A DNA stretch of 64,000 nt from CAWCPR01 sp963797475. Its GTDB lineage: Bacteria > Chloroflexota > Anaerolineae > Anaerolineales > UBA4823. Below the pieces are notes generated by a model. The model ran no database searches. It saw only the letters and a list, made by a program, of their open reading frames with translations, and was not told the origin of the DNA. The translations under genes were made by a program, and so were the position numbers. The DNA lies in contig CAWCPR010000003.1 in assembly GCA_963797475.1 (NCBI GenBank), positions 1-64,000 on the forward strand, read 5' to 3'. Below, one piece after another: positions 24,798-34,097 of the stretch (positions are counted from its first letter, which is position 1; each line of letters begins with the position of its first letter).

Positions 24798-27422
24798 ATG
24801 CGAATCATTTTAACCCACGAACAGGCTGATTTCGATGCCCTTGCTTCCTTGCTGGCTGCTTACCTGCTGGACGAAGGCGCAGTTCCAGTTCTTCCCAGGA
24901 GAATGAACCGAAATGTGCACGCCTTCCTAACCCTGTATGGGGGTGACTTACCTTTCATCGACCCACGCGATCTTCCTGGCGGCCCAATCGAAGCCGTCAC
25001 TCTGGTCGATACGCAATCAATGGTCAGTATCAAGGGCATGGGACCCGAAACAAGGGTTAAAGCGATTGACCACCACCAGCGCCGCGAAAATATCCCGCCA
25101 AACTGGTCGGTAGACACGAATGAAATCGGGGCAAATGCTACGATTTTGATCGAGACGCTTCGCGAAAAAAACGGGGAGTTATCCACAATACAAGCCACGC
25201 TTTTACTTTTGGGCATTTATGAAGACACTGGCTCATTGACATACACACGCACCACCCCACGGGATGTGCGCGCCGCAGCGTACTTGTTGGAGCAGGGCGC
25301 CAGCCTGAAAATCGCCAACGATTTCCTAAACCATCCACTTTCAGATAAGCAGCAAGCCCTTTATGACCATCTGCGTAGCAACGCAGAGAATCTCCGCATT
25401 CACGGTCATAATATCCTGGTGGCCTGTGGAGATGCTCGCGAGATCGACGAAGAGCTTTCTACGATCGCGCACAAACTCCGCGATCTGCTGGACCCAGATG
25501 GTCTTTTCTTGCTGCTGACAACCCGCAGCGGCGTCCAATTAATCGCTCGTTCTACCAGTGAAAATATTGATGTAGCCGCCGTCGTCTCCAATTTTGGAGG
25601 CGGCGGCCACGAACGTGCAGCCGCAGCCTTGATTCGTGACCGGGAGATCGAATCCATCCATATGGAATTGGAGCAAATCCTGCCGCGCTACGTCCAACCC
25701 GCGATCACAGTCGCTCAAATTATGTCACGCGGCCCGCAGTTGCTTTCACCGGAAACAACAGCCGAGAAAGCCGCCGAGCGAATGCGCCGGTACGGCTATG
25801 AAGGTTATCCGGTTGTACGGCAGGGGAAGGTGATTGGACTGCTGACTCGCCGGGCAGTGGACCGGGCCCTATCCCACCAGCTAAATAAAACTGCCTCTAG
25901 TCTGATGGACGCCGGTGAATATCACGTTCATCCGGATGATTCGATCGAGCATTTGCAACGCTTGATGACTGACAGCGGCTGGGGTCAGATCCCCGTGATT
26001 GGGCCAGAGAGCGGTGAAATCATCGGCATCGTTACCCGCACCGACCTTTTGAAAACCCTTACGCCTAGCTCCAGGGTTCCCAGCCCCGAGAATCTGGCAA
26101 ATCGCCTGGAAGCCGCACTCGCCCCAGCCCGTTTAGCCCTGCTCAAGGCAGTAGCTCAGGCTGCCTATAAAGAGCATTCGGCCCTTTACATTGTCGGCGG
26201 TTTTGTACGGGATTTGTTGCTCAACCGGCCCAGCGTCGATTTCGATCTGGTCGTCGAAGGAGACGCCATCTCTCTGGCGCGTGCACTTGCCGGGAGATTC
26301 GGCGGGCGCGTAACCACCCATGCCCGCTTTGGCACAGCAAAATGGCACATTGCCGAAATACGCCATCAGTTTGCCGGGCTTTCGGAAAATCCCGTTGAAG
26401 ATATTCCTGAAACGCTCGACCTTGTGACAGCTCGGACCGAATTCTACAATTATCCTTCTGCGCTCCCAACCATCGAGCGCGGCAGCATTAAACTGGACCT
26501 GCATCGCCGCGATTTCACCATTAACACCCTGGCTTTACGCCTGGACGGGCGTCATTATGGTGAGCTCCACGATTATTGGGGTGGCCTCAATGATCTTAAC
26601 CATCACATTTTGCGCGTTTTGCACTCGCTTTCTTTTGTCGACGATCCCACCCGGATGCTGCGCGCCGTGCGTTTTGAACAGCGTTTCGACTTTCATATAG
26701 AGCAGCGCACACTTGATCTGCTCAAAGAAGCTATTTCCCTTCTGGATCGAGTCTCTGGGGACCGTATCCGCCACGAGTTGAATCATATTTTCGTAGAGGA
26801 GAACGCCCACTTGATTCTGGCCCGCCTGCAAGAGTTGGGGTTACTGCAGGCAATCCATCCTGCCCTTTTTTGGGACAATTGGCTGCACCAACGTTTTCAG
26901 GCCTTGCAGAAAATTGCACCAGGAGCCGATTGGCAACTGGAGAAGTACAAATCCGATAAAGGATTGCTGGTAGCCGGTCTTGCCTATATTCTTCTCTCCA
27001 TCCGTCTTCCTGAGGAGCAAGTTTTCGGACTGAGCAAGCGCTTGAAATTGTCCACTGAATTAAGGAATGCCGTCCTGGACGCCTGCACGCTGTGGCAAGA
27101 CCTGCCACGCCTGGTTGGGGCCAAACCCAGTGAGGTAACCTGGCGTCTCGAAAAAACCTCACCCCTGGCCCGATTTACGGTTTATTTGGCTTCCGAAGAT
27201 CCGCAAAGTTGCCAGGTTCTGGTAAATTATTCCACTCGCTGGCGGAAAATCAAGCCAACGATAGACGGACACGATTTGCGCGCTCTCGGCCTGCCACCTG
27301 GACCTTCCTATCGCCGTATTCTAAACTCCCTGCAGGATGCCTGGTTAAATGGTGAGATCACCTCACACGAACAAGAGGAAGCGTTAATTCAGAAATTGAT
27401 CCATCGTATAAATCAAATATGA
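24798..27422 (+). CDS. DHH-CBS-CBS-tRNA nucleotidyltransferase fusion (CCA/A-adding)
   Basis: Multidomain protein of 874 aa. The N-terminal DHH phosphoesterase-like domain has THEQADFDALAS at about 5-16 and IDHHQRR near 95, and ends in a DHHA1 part (NFGGGGHERAAAALI). A CBS pair follows at about 320-435 (IMSRGPQLLSPETTAEKAAERM). The C-terminal class II polynucleotide adenylyltransferase has IVGGFVRDLLLNRPSVDFDLVVEGD near 465 and RRDFTINTLA near 580. In bacteria with this architecture the enzyme adds A or CCA to tRNA 3' ends; the DHH part may trim RNA or nucleotides. The start at 24798 matches the DHH N-terminus but lacks a Shine-Dalgarno. Confidence 0.88.
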   Translation: MRIILTHEQADFDALASLLAAYLLDEGAVPVLPRRMNRNVHAFLTLYGGDLPFIDPRDLPGGPIEAVTLVDTQSMVSIKGMGPETRVKAIDHHQRRENIPPNWSVDTNEIGANATILIETLREKNGELSTIQATLLLLGIYEDTGSLTYTRTTPRDVRAAAYLLEQGASLKIANDFLNHPLSDKQQALYDHLRSNAENLRIHGHNILVACGDAREIDEELSTIAHKLRDLLDPDGLFLLLTTRSGVQLIARSTSENIDVAAVVSNFGGGGHERAAAALIRDREIESIHMELEQILPRYVQPAITVAQIMSRGPQLLSPETTAEKAAERMRRYGYEGYPVVRQGKVIGLLTRRAVDRALSHQLNKTASSLMDAGEYHVHPDDSIEHLQRLMTDSGWGQIPVIGPESGEIIGIVTRTDLLKTLTPSSRVPSPENLANRLEAALAPARLALLKAVAQAAYKEHSALYIVGGFVRDLLLNRPSVDFDLVVEGDAISLARALAGRFGGRVTTHARFGTAKWHIAEIRHQFAGLSENPVEDIPETLDLVTARTEFYNYPSALPTIERGSIKLDLHRRDFTINTLALRLDGRHYGELHDYWGGLNDLNHHILRVLHSLSFVDDPTRMLRAVRFEQRFDFHIEQRTLDLLKEAISLLDRVSGDRIRHELNHIFVEENAHLILARLQELGLLQAIHPALFWDNWLHQRFQALQKIAPGADWQLEKYKSDKGLLVAGLAYILLSIRLPEEQVFGLSKRLKLSTELRNAVLDACTLWQDLPRLVGAKPSEVTWRLEKTSPLARFTVYLASEDPQSCQVLVNYSTRWRKIKPTIDGHDLRALGLPPGPSYRRILNSLQDAWLNGEITSHEQEEALIQKLIHRINQI

Positions 27423-27970
27423 CTGCAGAACCTGTCACCTCATCCCCTGCTTTGCTCAAACAGGTAATCATACGTCTAATAGCGGAAAAAGACCTGCCTG
27501 CCCTGGAATGGAATGGTGAATACACCCACTTTCGACGCTTGTACGCAGAAATTTATCAAAGCGTCCTGAGTGGAAAAGCCCTCATGTGGGCGGCTGAACT
27601 CACAGAAGTCGGCCTGATCGGACAGATGTTTGTTCAACTGAAAAGTGCTCGCAAGGAGCTTGCCAACGGGAGCACTCGCGCCTATATTTATAGTTTTCGG
27701 ATTCAATCCGCCTACCGGAGCAGGGGTATTGGCACTTTAATGCTGCAAACGGTAGAAACAGACTTGGCGAAACGCGGTTTTCAGAATGTCACCTTAAATG
27801 TTGGGATTGACAACCCCGGCGCCCGGCGGCTTTACGAAAGGAGGGGGTACCATGTCATCGCTTCCGAGCCCGGCCGTTGGTCCTATCAAGATGACCACGG
27901 TATTTTTCACGAAGTGATCGAACCGGCCTGGAGAATGGAAAAACAGTTAAAGCGAATTGTTGGATGTTAA
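27419..27970 (+). CDS. GNAT-family N-acetyltransferase
   Basis: The 183-aa acetyl-CoA-dependent acyltransferase has motif A/B at about 105-150: YRSRGIGTLMLQTVETDLAKRG, then NVGIDNPGARRLYERRGYHVI. The substrate is unknown; candidates include protein N-termini, tRNA or small amines. Its ATG overlaps the TGA of the nucleotidyltransferase gene (ATGA), so the two are translationally coupled. A T-rich run (27983-27989) follows, but without a clear hairpin. Confidence 0.85.
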   Translation: MTAEPVTSSPALLKQVIIRLIAEKDLPALEWNGEYTHFRRLYAEIYQSVLSGKALMWAAELTEVGLIGQMFVQLKSARKELANGSTRAYIYSFRIQSAYRSRGIGTLMLQTVETDLAKRGFQNVTLNVGIDNPGARRLYERRGYHVIASEPGRWSYQDDHGIFHEVIEPAWRMEKQLKRIVGC

Positions 27971-28007
27971 TATTCCGTTAGATTTTTTTCAACCTCATGT
28001 TTAAACC

Positions 28008-28036
28008 TTGCAACGGTATTTGTTCCGTGTTAAAAT
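28008..28036 (+). promoter_or_regulatory. sigma70-type promoter of the nusA-infB operon
   Basis: TTGCAA (28008-28013) and TAAAAT (28031-28036) with 17-nt spacing. The leader to nusA would be about 105 nt and contains a strong hairpin. Confidence 0.7.
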
Positions 28037-28076
28037 ATATGCCGCTTCGGTACGTGGTATAGATAGGTGTATTGGC

Positions 28077-28101
28077 GAAAAGTGGGCAACCCCCACTTTT
28101 C
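28077..28101 (+). promoter_or_regulatory. Leader hairpin upstream of nusA
   Basis: GAAAAGTGGG / CCCACTTTTC form a perfect 10-bp stem with a 5-nt loop (CAACC), 46 nt before nusA. Hairpins of this look are common directly upstream of rimP (ylxS) in other bacteria. The T content of the 3' arm makes it terminator-like, so it could serve NusA-dependent attenuation. Confidence 0.55.
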
Positions 28102-28147
28102 TGCATATTAGTGTAGTTAGAAAGATATAGGTGGAGAAAGACCAAGA

Positions 28148-30256
28148 ATGAAGAACGAGTTTGCTCTGGCTTTCAATGAAGTTTTGGAAGAAAAACAACT
28201 TCCAAAAGAGATTGTGATGGAGGCGCTAGAGGCCGCTATGATTTCGGCCTATCGACGCGCTGTGAATGCTTCAAACGCCCAACAGGTTGAAGCCAAGGTT
28301 GACCCAGAGACAGGAAAAGTTGTCATCTACGCCGAGAAAGAGGTCGTCGATACCGTCCAGGATCCGCGAACCGAGGTTTCTGTAAAAGAAGCCCACAAAG
28401 TAGATGCCAACGCCCAAATCGGTAGTATGGTGATCGTCGAAACGACCCCGCGTAACTTTGGTCGTGTGGCGGCTCAAACTGCTCGCCAGGTCATCCAACA
28501 GCGCATCCGCGAGGCTGAACGCGAAGCTCAATTCTCACATTACAGCAAGCAGCTCGGCGAGATCGTTAGCGGCGTTGTCCAGGCAGTCAACGCCCAGGGA
28601 GTGACCCTGGGATTGGACATGAAAGCCGAAGGGATCATGCCTCGCAACCAACAAATCCCAGGGGAGCGATTCCGTGTACACGACCGGGTGCGTTCTTTAT
28701 TACTTGAGGTGAAAATTTCCACCCGCGGCCCACAAATTATTCTTTCACGCGCCCACCGCAATTTCTTGCGTCGTCTGCTGGAGAATGAAGTCCCCGAGAT
28801 TTACCACGGTCTGGTTGAGATCCGCTCGATAGCCCGCGAACCCGGCCAACGTTCGAAAGTAGCCGTAGCTGCTCTCCAGCCAGGGGTCGACCCGGTTGGC
28901 GCCTGCGTTGGCATTCGAGGCGTCCGCATCCAAGCGATCGTGCGTGAATTGAATGATGAGAAGATCGATGTAATAGAATGGAGCCAGGACCCCGCCGTTT
29001 ACATCGCCAAGGCGCTTAGCCCGGCGCGCGTTTCAGGGGTTTATCTGAACGAGCATGCGAAAGGCGCGAAAACCGCAACGGTCGTCGTCCCGGAAGACCA
29101 GCTCAGCCTGGCAATCGGTCGAGATGGTCAGAACGCACGGCTTGCAGCGAAGCTCACCTCCTGGCGGATTGATATCAAGAGCCTGCCAGAGGCGGCTACC
29201 GATGCGCTTTACAAGCTGCAGAATGAAACTCGCCTGGCCGAGCTTGCTGTCGAAGAGACAGAGACCGTCCCCCAGCTGGATCTGATCCTGGCGAAGAAGG
29301 CGGAAGGCCGCCCAGTTACCCCAGAAGAATACCAGGTATTGACCCAATTTGTGGACCGCGTGGAACGCGGCGTGATTCGCCAGCGCCAGTCAGAAAAACA
29401 AGCCGAAGAAGAGCGGCAGCGCATCGCCCATGCCAATGTCCCTCAGGCAGCATTCGACATCCCAATCCAAGATTTCGAGATCTCTGACCGGCTTTTTGCG
29501 GTCATAAGCGAAGCAGGATATCAGTCAATTGGCGATCTCATGGTACAGATGAACACCAATCCAGACGCCATCCTTGGATTGAGCGGGATGGGCCCAAAGG
29601 CCATGCGAGAACTGGAAACGGCGTTGGCTGAATTAAAGTCCAGGTTGGAATCTGAAGCAGCCGCAGCCGAAGTAGCGACTGTACAGGCCGAAGAACTGCC
29701 TGAGGTTGTCGAGGAAGCTCCTGTAAGTGTAGAAGCTGCCGAACCCACCGTTGCGGCCGAAACCGCGACCGAAACCGCCCTGGCAGGCGAAGAAAAGATG
29801 GGTGTATCTGAGGAATTCGTCCCCGAGGTTGTCTCCGCTCAGCCTGTGGCAACTGAAGAAATGCCGGCTGAAGCTGTAACCGAAGAGTTCACTGCACCCG
29901 TAGAAGAGGAGATTTCGGAACCCGAGGCGATCCTTGAAGGCGAAGCTCCTGTTGCGGAAATCGAAACGCCGGAAGAAGTCGAGGTTGAAGTCGGGTCAGT
30001 ACCTGAAGGAGCTATTGAAGAAACAACTTCAATGGATGAGCTCTTTGCCTTGCGCCCTGAAGTCTTAGAGTTAGGCGACGTAGGCGATGATGAAGAGGAC
30101 GAAGAAGACGACGATCTTCCGAAGAAAAAGAAGAAGAGAAAGAAGAAGAAATTTATTGAGATGGAGTATGACCCCGAAAAAGACGCCATGATTGTCAAGA
30201 AGAAGCGAAAACGTGGTGGATTGGAAGATTGGGATGACAACAGTTGGAAATTCTAA
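28148..30256 (+). CDS. nusA: Transcription termination/antitermination factor NusA, long form
   Basis: RNA polymerase-bound elongation factor. Usual domains: N-terminal RNAP-binding domain (about 1-125), S1 (about 130-200, GEIVSGVVQAVNAQGVTLGLD), and KH1/KH2 (about 205-350, with VGACVGIRGVRIQAIVREL and LAIGRDGQNARLAAKLTSW). A helix-hairpin-helix-like segment follows (ISEAGYQSIGDLM...LSGMGPKAMRELE, about 450-495). After that comes about 205 aa of acidic, Glu/Ala/Val-rich low-complexity tail ending in an Asp/Glu run, a Lys-rich cluster and DWDDNSWKF. At 702 aa it is far longer than typical NusA. First gene of the operon; rimP, normally upstream, is missing. Confidence 0.93.
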   Translation: MKNEFALAFNEVLEEKQLPKEIVMEALEAAMISAYRRAVNASNAQQVEAKVDPETGKVVIYAEKEVVDTVQDPRTEVSVKEAHKVDANAQIGSMVIVETTPRNFGRVAAQTARQVIQQRIREAEREAQFSHYSKQLGEIVSGVVQAVNAQGVTLGLDMKAEGIMPRNQQIPGERFRVHDRVRSLLLEVKISTRGPQIILSRAHRNFLRRLLENEVPEIYHGLVEIRSIAREPGQRSKVAVAALQPGVDPVGACVGIRGVRIQAIVRELNDEKIDVIEWSQDPAVYIAKALSPARVSGVYLNEHAKGAKTATVVVPEDQLSLAIGRDGQNARLAAKLTSWRIDIKSLPEAATDALYKLQNETRLAELAVEETETVPQLDLILAKKAEGRPVTPEEYQVLTQFVDRVERGVIRQRQSEKQAEEERQRIAHANVPQAAFDIPIQDFEISDRLFAVISEAGYQSIGDLMVQMNTNPDAILGLSGMGPKAMRELETALAELKSRLESEAAAAEVATVQAEELPEVVEEAPVSVEAAEPTVAAETATETALAGEEKMGVSEEFVPEVVSAQPVATEEMPAEAVTEEFTAPVEEEISEPEAILEGEAPVAEIETPEEVEVEVGSVPEGAIEETTSMDELFALRPEVLELGDVGDDEEDEEDDDLPKKKKKRKKKKFIEMEYDPEKDAMIVKKKRKRGGLEDWDDNSWKF

Positions 30257-30292
30257 TCCCAACTTAAGTTGAGCTGATATCAGAGAATTCGG

Positions 30293-30607
30293 GTGTCAAA
30301 AAAGACAATCAAGCGAAAACACGTGCCCCAACGGACCTGTGTGGGTTGTCGCGAAGTTCTTCCAAAACGATCGCTGATCCGTGTAGTACGCACTCCGGAC
30401 GCAATTATGGTGGATCCGACAGGAAAAATCGCAGGACGCGGTGCTTACTTACACGACCGCCGTTCGTGTTGGGCAAATGGATTACAAGGAGCGCTTGCTC
30501 ACGCTTTGAAGACGGAGCTAACTGAACGAGACCGCCAGAACTTGTTAGACTTCATGAAGTCATTTCCGGATGAATCTCCTGCCGAGGAGGCAAGAGATGC
30601 CAGGTGA
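30293..30607 (+). CDS. ylxR: YlxR-family RNA-binding protein (RnpM)
   Basis: The 104-aa basic protein starts at GTG. The core has RTCVGCREVLPKRSLIRVVR at about 12-31 and GRGAYLHDRRSCW at about 49-61, the YlxR family signatures. Members bind RNA, and the Bacillus protein modulates RNase P. Its position between nusA and infB is the conserved one. A 181-nt spacer follows before infB; it contains a short stem GTAAG...CTTAC (about 30725-30745) but no gene. Confidence 0.9.
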   Translation: MSKKTIKRKHVPQRTCVGCREVLPKRSLIRVVRTPDAIMVDPTGKIAGRGAYLHDRRSCWANGLQGALAHALKTELTERDRQNLLDFMKSFPDESPAEEARDAR

Positions 30608-30788
30608 GCGCTCTTTGATCTGTAGGATCGGATTCGGTCAATCAATCAGGTATACATGCCTACGATTTGAAAGCCGGATGAAAAAGGAATCGCGCGGTTT
30701 ACCCAGGAGCTTTCGATGAACGAGTAAGCCTGTACAAGCCTTACCGCTCATTGGGGCGCGTAAAAATTTTTTAGAAAAGAGGTGCCAA

Positions 30789-32585
30789 ATGAGCGATAAC
30801 GGGCATATTTCGAAGTCTATCGAACTCCCCGCTACAATAACCGTGCGCGAGCTCGCGCTTGCAATCGAAGCCAGTCCTATCGAAGTGATTAAAACTTTGA
30901 TGGCGAATGGCGTCATGGCGAATATAAACCAGCAAATTGATTTCGACACGGCTGCAGTCGTCGCCGCTGAGATGGGCTACGAAGCCAGCCTTGAGACTCC
31001 AGAAGTTTCAACAGAAGAAGAAGCCGGTGAAATCCCGCTTTGGCGGCGGCTGATCGCGGATGAAAACCCAGGCGACCTGGTGAATCGATCGCCGGTTGTT
31101 ACCATATTGGGACATGTCGACCACGGTAAGACTACACTGTTGGATGCCATTCGCCATACGAATGTCGCCGGCGGCGAAGCAGGTGGGATCACACAACATA
31201 TCGGCGCTTACCAGGTCGAACACAACGGGCGGCTGATCACCTTCCTGGATACCCCAGGTCATGCTGCTTTCACTGCCATGCGCGCTCGTGGCGCGCAAGG
31301 TGCAGATATCGTTGTCCTGGTAATCGCGGCGGATGACGGCGTGATGCCGCAAACTCGGGAAGCTGCAGCTCACGCAAAAGCGGCTCATGTACCCATCATC
31401 GTAGCCATGAACAAGATCGATAAATCCAACGCGGACCCCGACCGGGTCAAACAGCAGTTGGCTGAGATTGGCTTGGTCCCCGATGATTGGGATGGGGATA
31501 CCATCGTCGTCCCGATCTCAGCGAAACAGCAGCGCGGGTTGGACGACTTATTGGAAGCGATCAACCTGGTTGCAGATAACCTCAATATCAAGGCTAATCC
31601 AAAGGGCGTCACCATCGGTACGGTGATTGAAGCTGAAATTGACCGCTCCAGAGGTGTGCTTGCGAGCTTATTGGTCCAAAATGGCACGCTAAACGTCGGG
31701 GATACTGTGGTGGCCGGGAAAGCTCACGGGCGCTTACGAGCGATGTTCGATTTTCGTGGGCGTAAAATCCGTAAAGCCGGACCTTCGACGCCGGCTTCCG
31801 TCATGGGTTTGAACGATGTCCCCCAGGCTGGTGATCTTTTCCAGGTGTTCGAATCCGAAAAAGAAGCGCGCGCGTACGTTGCGGAACGGCAATCATCTCA
31901 AAAACGTGTATCCACTGGACAAAGGAGCGCCGTTTCTTTGGAGCAGTTGTTCGAACGCTACCAGGCCGGGGACGTGCGTGAGCTGCGTCTGATCATTAAA
32001 GCCGATGTCCAGGGCTCTTTAGAGCCTATCGTTTCTTCCCTTAACGAAATGAGCCAGGGCGATATCAAAATCAACATTTTACATGCTGAGACCGGAAATA
32101 TTGGTGAAAATGATGTCATGCTGGCATCCGCATCCGATGCAATTGTGATCGGGTTTAATGTGCAGGCAGATGCCGCTTCCAGGAGGCTTGCGGAAGCTGA
32201 AGGTGTATCTATCCGGTTATATGATATTATTTACAGACTTACGGAAGATGTCGAAAAAGCGCTGAAAGGCATGCTCGAACCCGAAGAGAAAATAACGGTT
32301 ATCGGTCATGCTGAAGTAAGGGCGGTCTTCCACATATCTAGGGTGGGGAATATCGCTGGTTGCCGGGTGATTGACGGGGAAATTCGCAGAAACGCACGAA
32401 TGCGCGTTTTACGCGATGGAGAGATGATACAAGAAGGACCCATATCATCCCTGAAACACCTTCAAGATGACGTCCGTGAAGTTCGGGCCGGTTTCGAGTG
32501 TGGCATTGCACTGAAAGGGTTCGATGATTTCCAGACTGGCGATATTTTGGAAAGCTTTACCGTCGAAAAAGTAGCGATTGAGTAA
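30789..32585 (+). CDS. infB: Translation initiation factor IF-2, short form
   Basis: GTPase that brings fMet-tRNA to the 30S subunit and promotes subunit joining. At 598 aa it lacks the long N-terminal extension of enterobacterial IF-2 but keeps the IF2-N module (TITVRELALAIEASPIEVIKTLMANG). G motifs: GHVDHGKTT near residue 110, DTPGHAAF near 156, NKID near 211, SAKQ near 246. Domains II to IV follow, with the fMet-binding C2 region near SRVGNIAGCRVIDGEI. AAAGAGG precedes the ATG. rbfA begins close after the stop. Confidence 0.97.
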   Translation: MSDNGHISKSIELPATITVRELALAIEASPIEVIKTLMANGVMANINQQIDFDTAAVVAAEMGYEASLETPEVSTEEEAGEIPLWRRLIADENPGDLVNRSPVVTILGHVDHGKTTLLDAIRHTNVAGGEAGGITQHIGAYQVEHNGRLITFLDTPGHAAFTAMRARGAQGADIVVLVIAADDGVMPQTREAAAHAKAAHVPIIVAMNKIDKSNADPDRVKQQLAEIGLVPDDWDGDTIVVPISAKQQRGLDDLLEAINLVADNLNIKANPKGVTIGTVIEAEIDRSRGVLASLLVQNGTLNVGDTVVAGKAHGRLRAMFDFRGRKIRKAGPSTPASVMGLNDVPQAGDLFQVFESEKEARAYVAERQSSQKRVSTGQRSAVSLEQLFERYQAGDVRELRLIIKADVQGSLEPIVSSLNEMSQGDIKINILHAETGNIGENDVMLASASDAIVIGFNVQADAASRRLAEAEGVSIRLYDIIYRLTEDVEKALKGMLEPEEKITVIGHAEVRAVFHISRVGNIAGCRVIDGEIRRNARMRVLRDGEMIQEGPISSLKHLQDDVREVRAGFECGIALKGFDDFQTGDILESFTVEKVAIE

Positions 32586-32610
32586 ACCGCTGGAGATTGA
32601 GAGGTATATC

Positions 32611-33051
32611 TTGGTTTCAAAAATGCGCCTCCAGCGCATATCCGAGCGAATGCGCGAAGAGCTGTCCGAAATGTTAATCCGCGAAATCTCGGACCCTCGT
32701 CTGGGAGGTATAACGGTCACCGATGTTGAAGTGGATCGTGAGCTTACCTTTGCGACCATCTACGTTTCCGCAATAGAAGGCTCTGCAAGGTCTGAAGAAA
32801 TCCTGGACGGGTTAGAACACGCCCAGGGGTTTATCCGGCGTGAATTGGCCCACCGGATTGATTTACGAACCTTCCCTCGACTGCGATTCCACTGGGATCC
32901 AACTACCGAGCGCGCCGAAACGATCGATAGATTAATTTCATCCTTACACCATCAGGAAAATGACCCTGGTGATCCTTCGCCGAAAGTGGACAAGCGTTCG
33001 TCCATGAAACCGGCCGCTGAAAACAACTTTACTGAGACTTCTGACGATTAG
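32611..33051 (+). CDS. rbfA: Ribosome-binding factor A
   Basis: Small KH-type factor that assists 16S rRNA maturation in 30S assembly. From the TTG at 32611 the product is 146 aa, starting VSKMRLQRISERMREELSEML; GAGAGG lies 6 nt upstream, which decides this start. An earlier TTG at 32578 overlaps infB and an ATG at 32623 is also possible. Core: ISDPRLGGITVTDVEVDRE, ATIYVS and LRFHWDPTTERAETIDRLI. About 35 residues beyond the core form a polar tail. nrnA begins 1 nt after the stop. Confidence 0.9.
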   Translation: MVSKMRLQRISERMREELSEMLIREISDPRLGGITVTDVEVDRELTFATIYVSAIEGSARSEEILDGLEHAQGFIRRELAHRIDLRTFPRLRFHWDPTTERAETIDRLISSLHHQENDPGDPSPKVDKRSSMKPAAENNFTETSDD

Positions 33052-33052
33052 A

Positions 33053-34033
33053 ATGGTGATTGATAAGGAACTTGTAAATACAATTGGCCGAAAGCTTCTA
33101 AACGGGCAGCGAATATTACTGCTCTCGCACATTCGCCCGGACGGTGACGCAGTTGGTTCTTTGTTAGGCTTGGGTTTATCTTTAATTACAGCCGGAAAAG
33201 ATGTTCAAATGGTGTTATCGGATGGCGTGCCGCAGAATTTCCGCCATTTGGAAGGCAGCAACCAGATAATACAACGACCGAAGAGAGCGTTCGACCTGAT
33301 CTGCACGCTGGATTGCTCCGATTTAACCAGGGTAGGCGACGTATTGGATAACTCATCCAAACCCGATATCAATATTGACCACCATGTAACCAATTTGAAT
33401 TTTGCTGATTTGAACCTGGTGATGCCAAAAGCGGTTGCAACAGCCGAGATCTTGGCGAAATTCATACCGTTGGTTGGCTTGCCGGTCACACAAATTGTTG
33501 CAGAGGCGTTGTTGACGGGTATAATTACAGATACTTTGGGGTTTCGCACTTCCAACATGACGCCGGAAGCACTACGCACAGCAGCCGACTTAATGGAACT
33601 GGGGATAGACCTGCCCGAATTATACCGACGGGCGCTTGTCGGACGGTCTTTTGAGGCAACTCGTTTTTGGGGATTTGGGCTGTCAAACATTAAGCGTGAT
33701 GGGCCAATCGTTTGGACCACATTAACCACAACCGACCGGAAAGCAGCCGGCTACTCTGGTAGAGATGATGCCGATCTGGTCAATATTCTCTCTTCCATTG
33801 ATGGGGCGGATGTTGCTGTGATCTTTGTAGAACAGCCCAATGAGTATGTAAAAGTCAGTTGGAGAGCCCAACCTGGTTTAGATGTCTCCCAAATTGCCTT
33901 GAATTTCGGGGGCGGGGGTCATCCAGCAGCCTCAGGCGCTGAAATTGCCGGTGATCTGGAAGAAGTACAGGCGAGTGTATTACGTGCCACCCGGGCGCTT
34001 TTTGAAAGAAACGGCGTGGCGAAAAAAATCTAA
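33053..34033 (+). CDS. nrnA: DHH/DHHA1 bifunctional oligoribonuclease/pAp phosphatase
   Basis: Degrades nanoRNAs of two to five nucleotides and/or dephosphorylates pAp. The 326-aa product has motif I SHIRPDGDAVGS near residue 25, the DHH motif NIDHHVTN near 105 and the DHHA1 glycine-rich motif NFGGGGHPAASGAEI near 285. Mn2+-binding Asp/His residues are present. It occupies the nrnA position after rbfA, seen in many Gram-positive-type operons, and may help recycle RNA left by the upstream maturation factors. Confidence 0.93.
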   Translation: MVIDKELVNTIGRKLLNGQRILLLSHIRPDGDAVGSLLGLGLSLITAGKDVQMVLSDGVPQNFRHLEGSNQIIQRPKRAFDLICTLDCSDLTRVGDVLDNSSKPDINIDHHVTNLNFADLNLVMPKAVATAEILAKFIPLVGLPVTQIVAEALLTGIITDTLGFRTSNMTPEALRTAADLMELGIDLPELYRRALVGRSFEATRFWGFGLSNIKRDGPIVWTTLTTTDRKAAGYSGRDDADLVNILSSIDGADVAVIFVEQPNEYVKVSWRAQPGLDVSQIALNFGGGGHPAASGAEIAGDLEEVQASVLRATRALFERNGVAKKI

Positions 34034-34097
34034 ATCGGAAAGAATTTGAAAAATGAATTTAAATGCGGTACAAAATGGAAATAGAGGGATGGATGAG

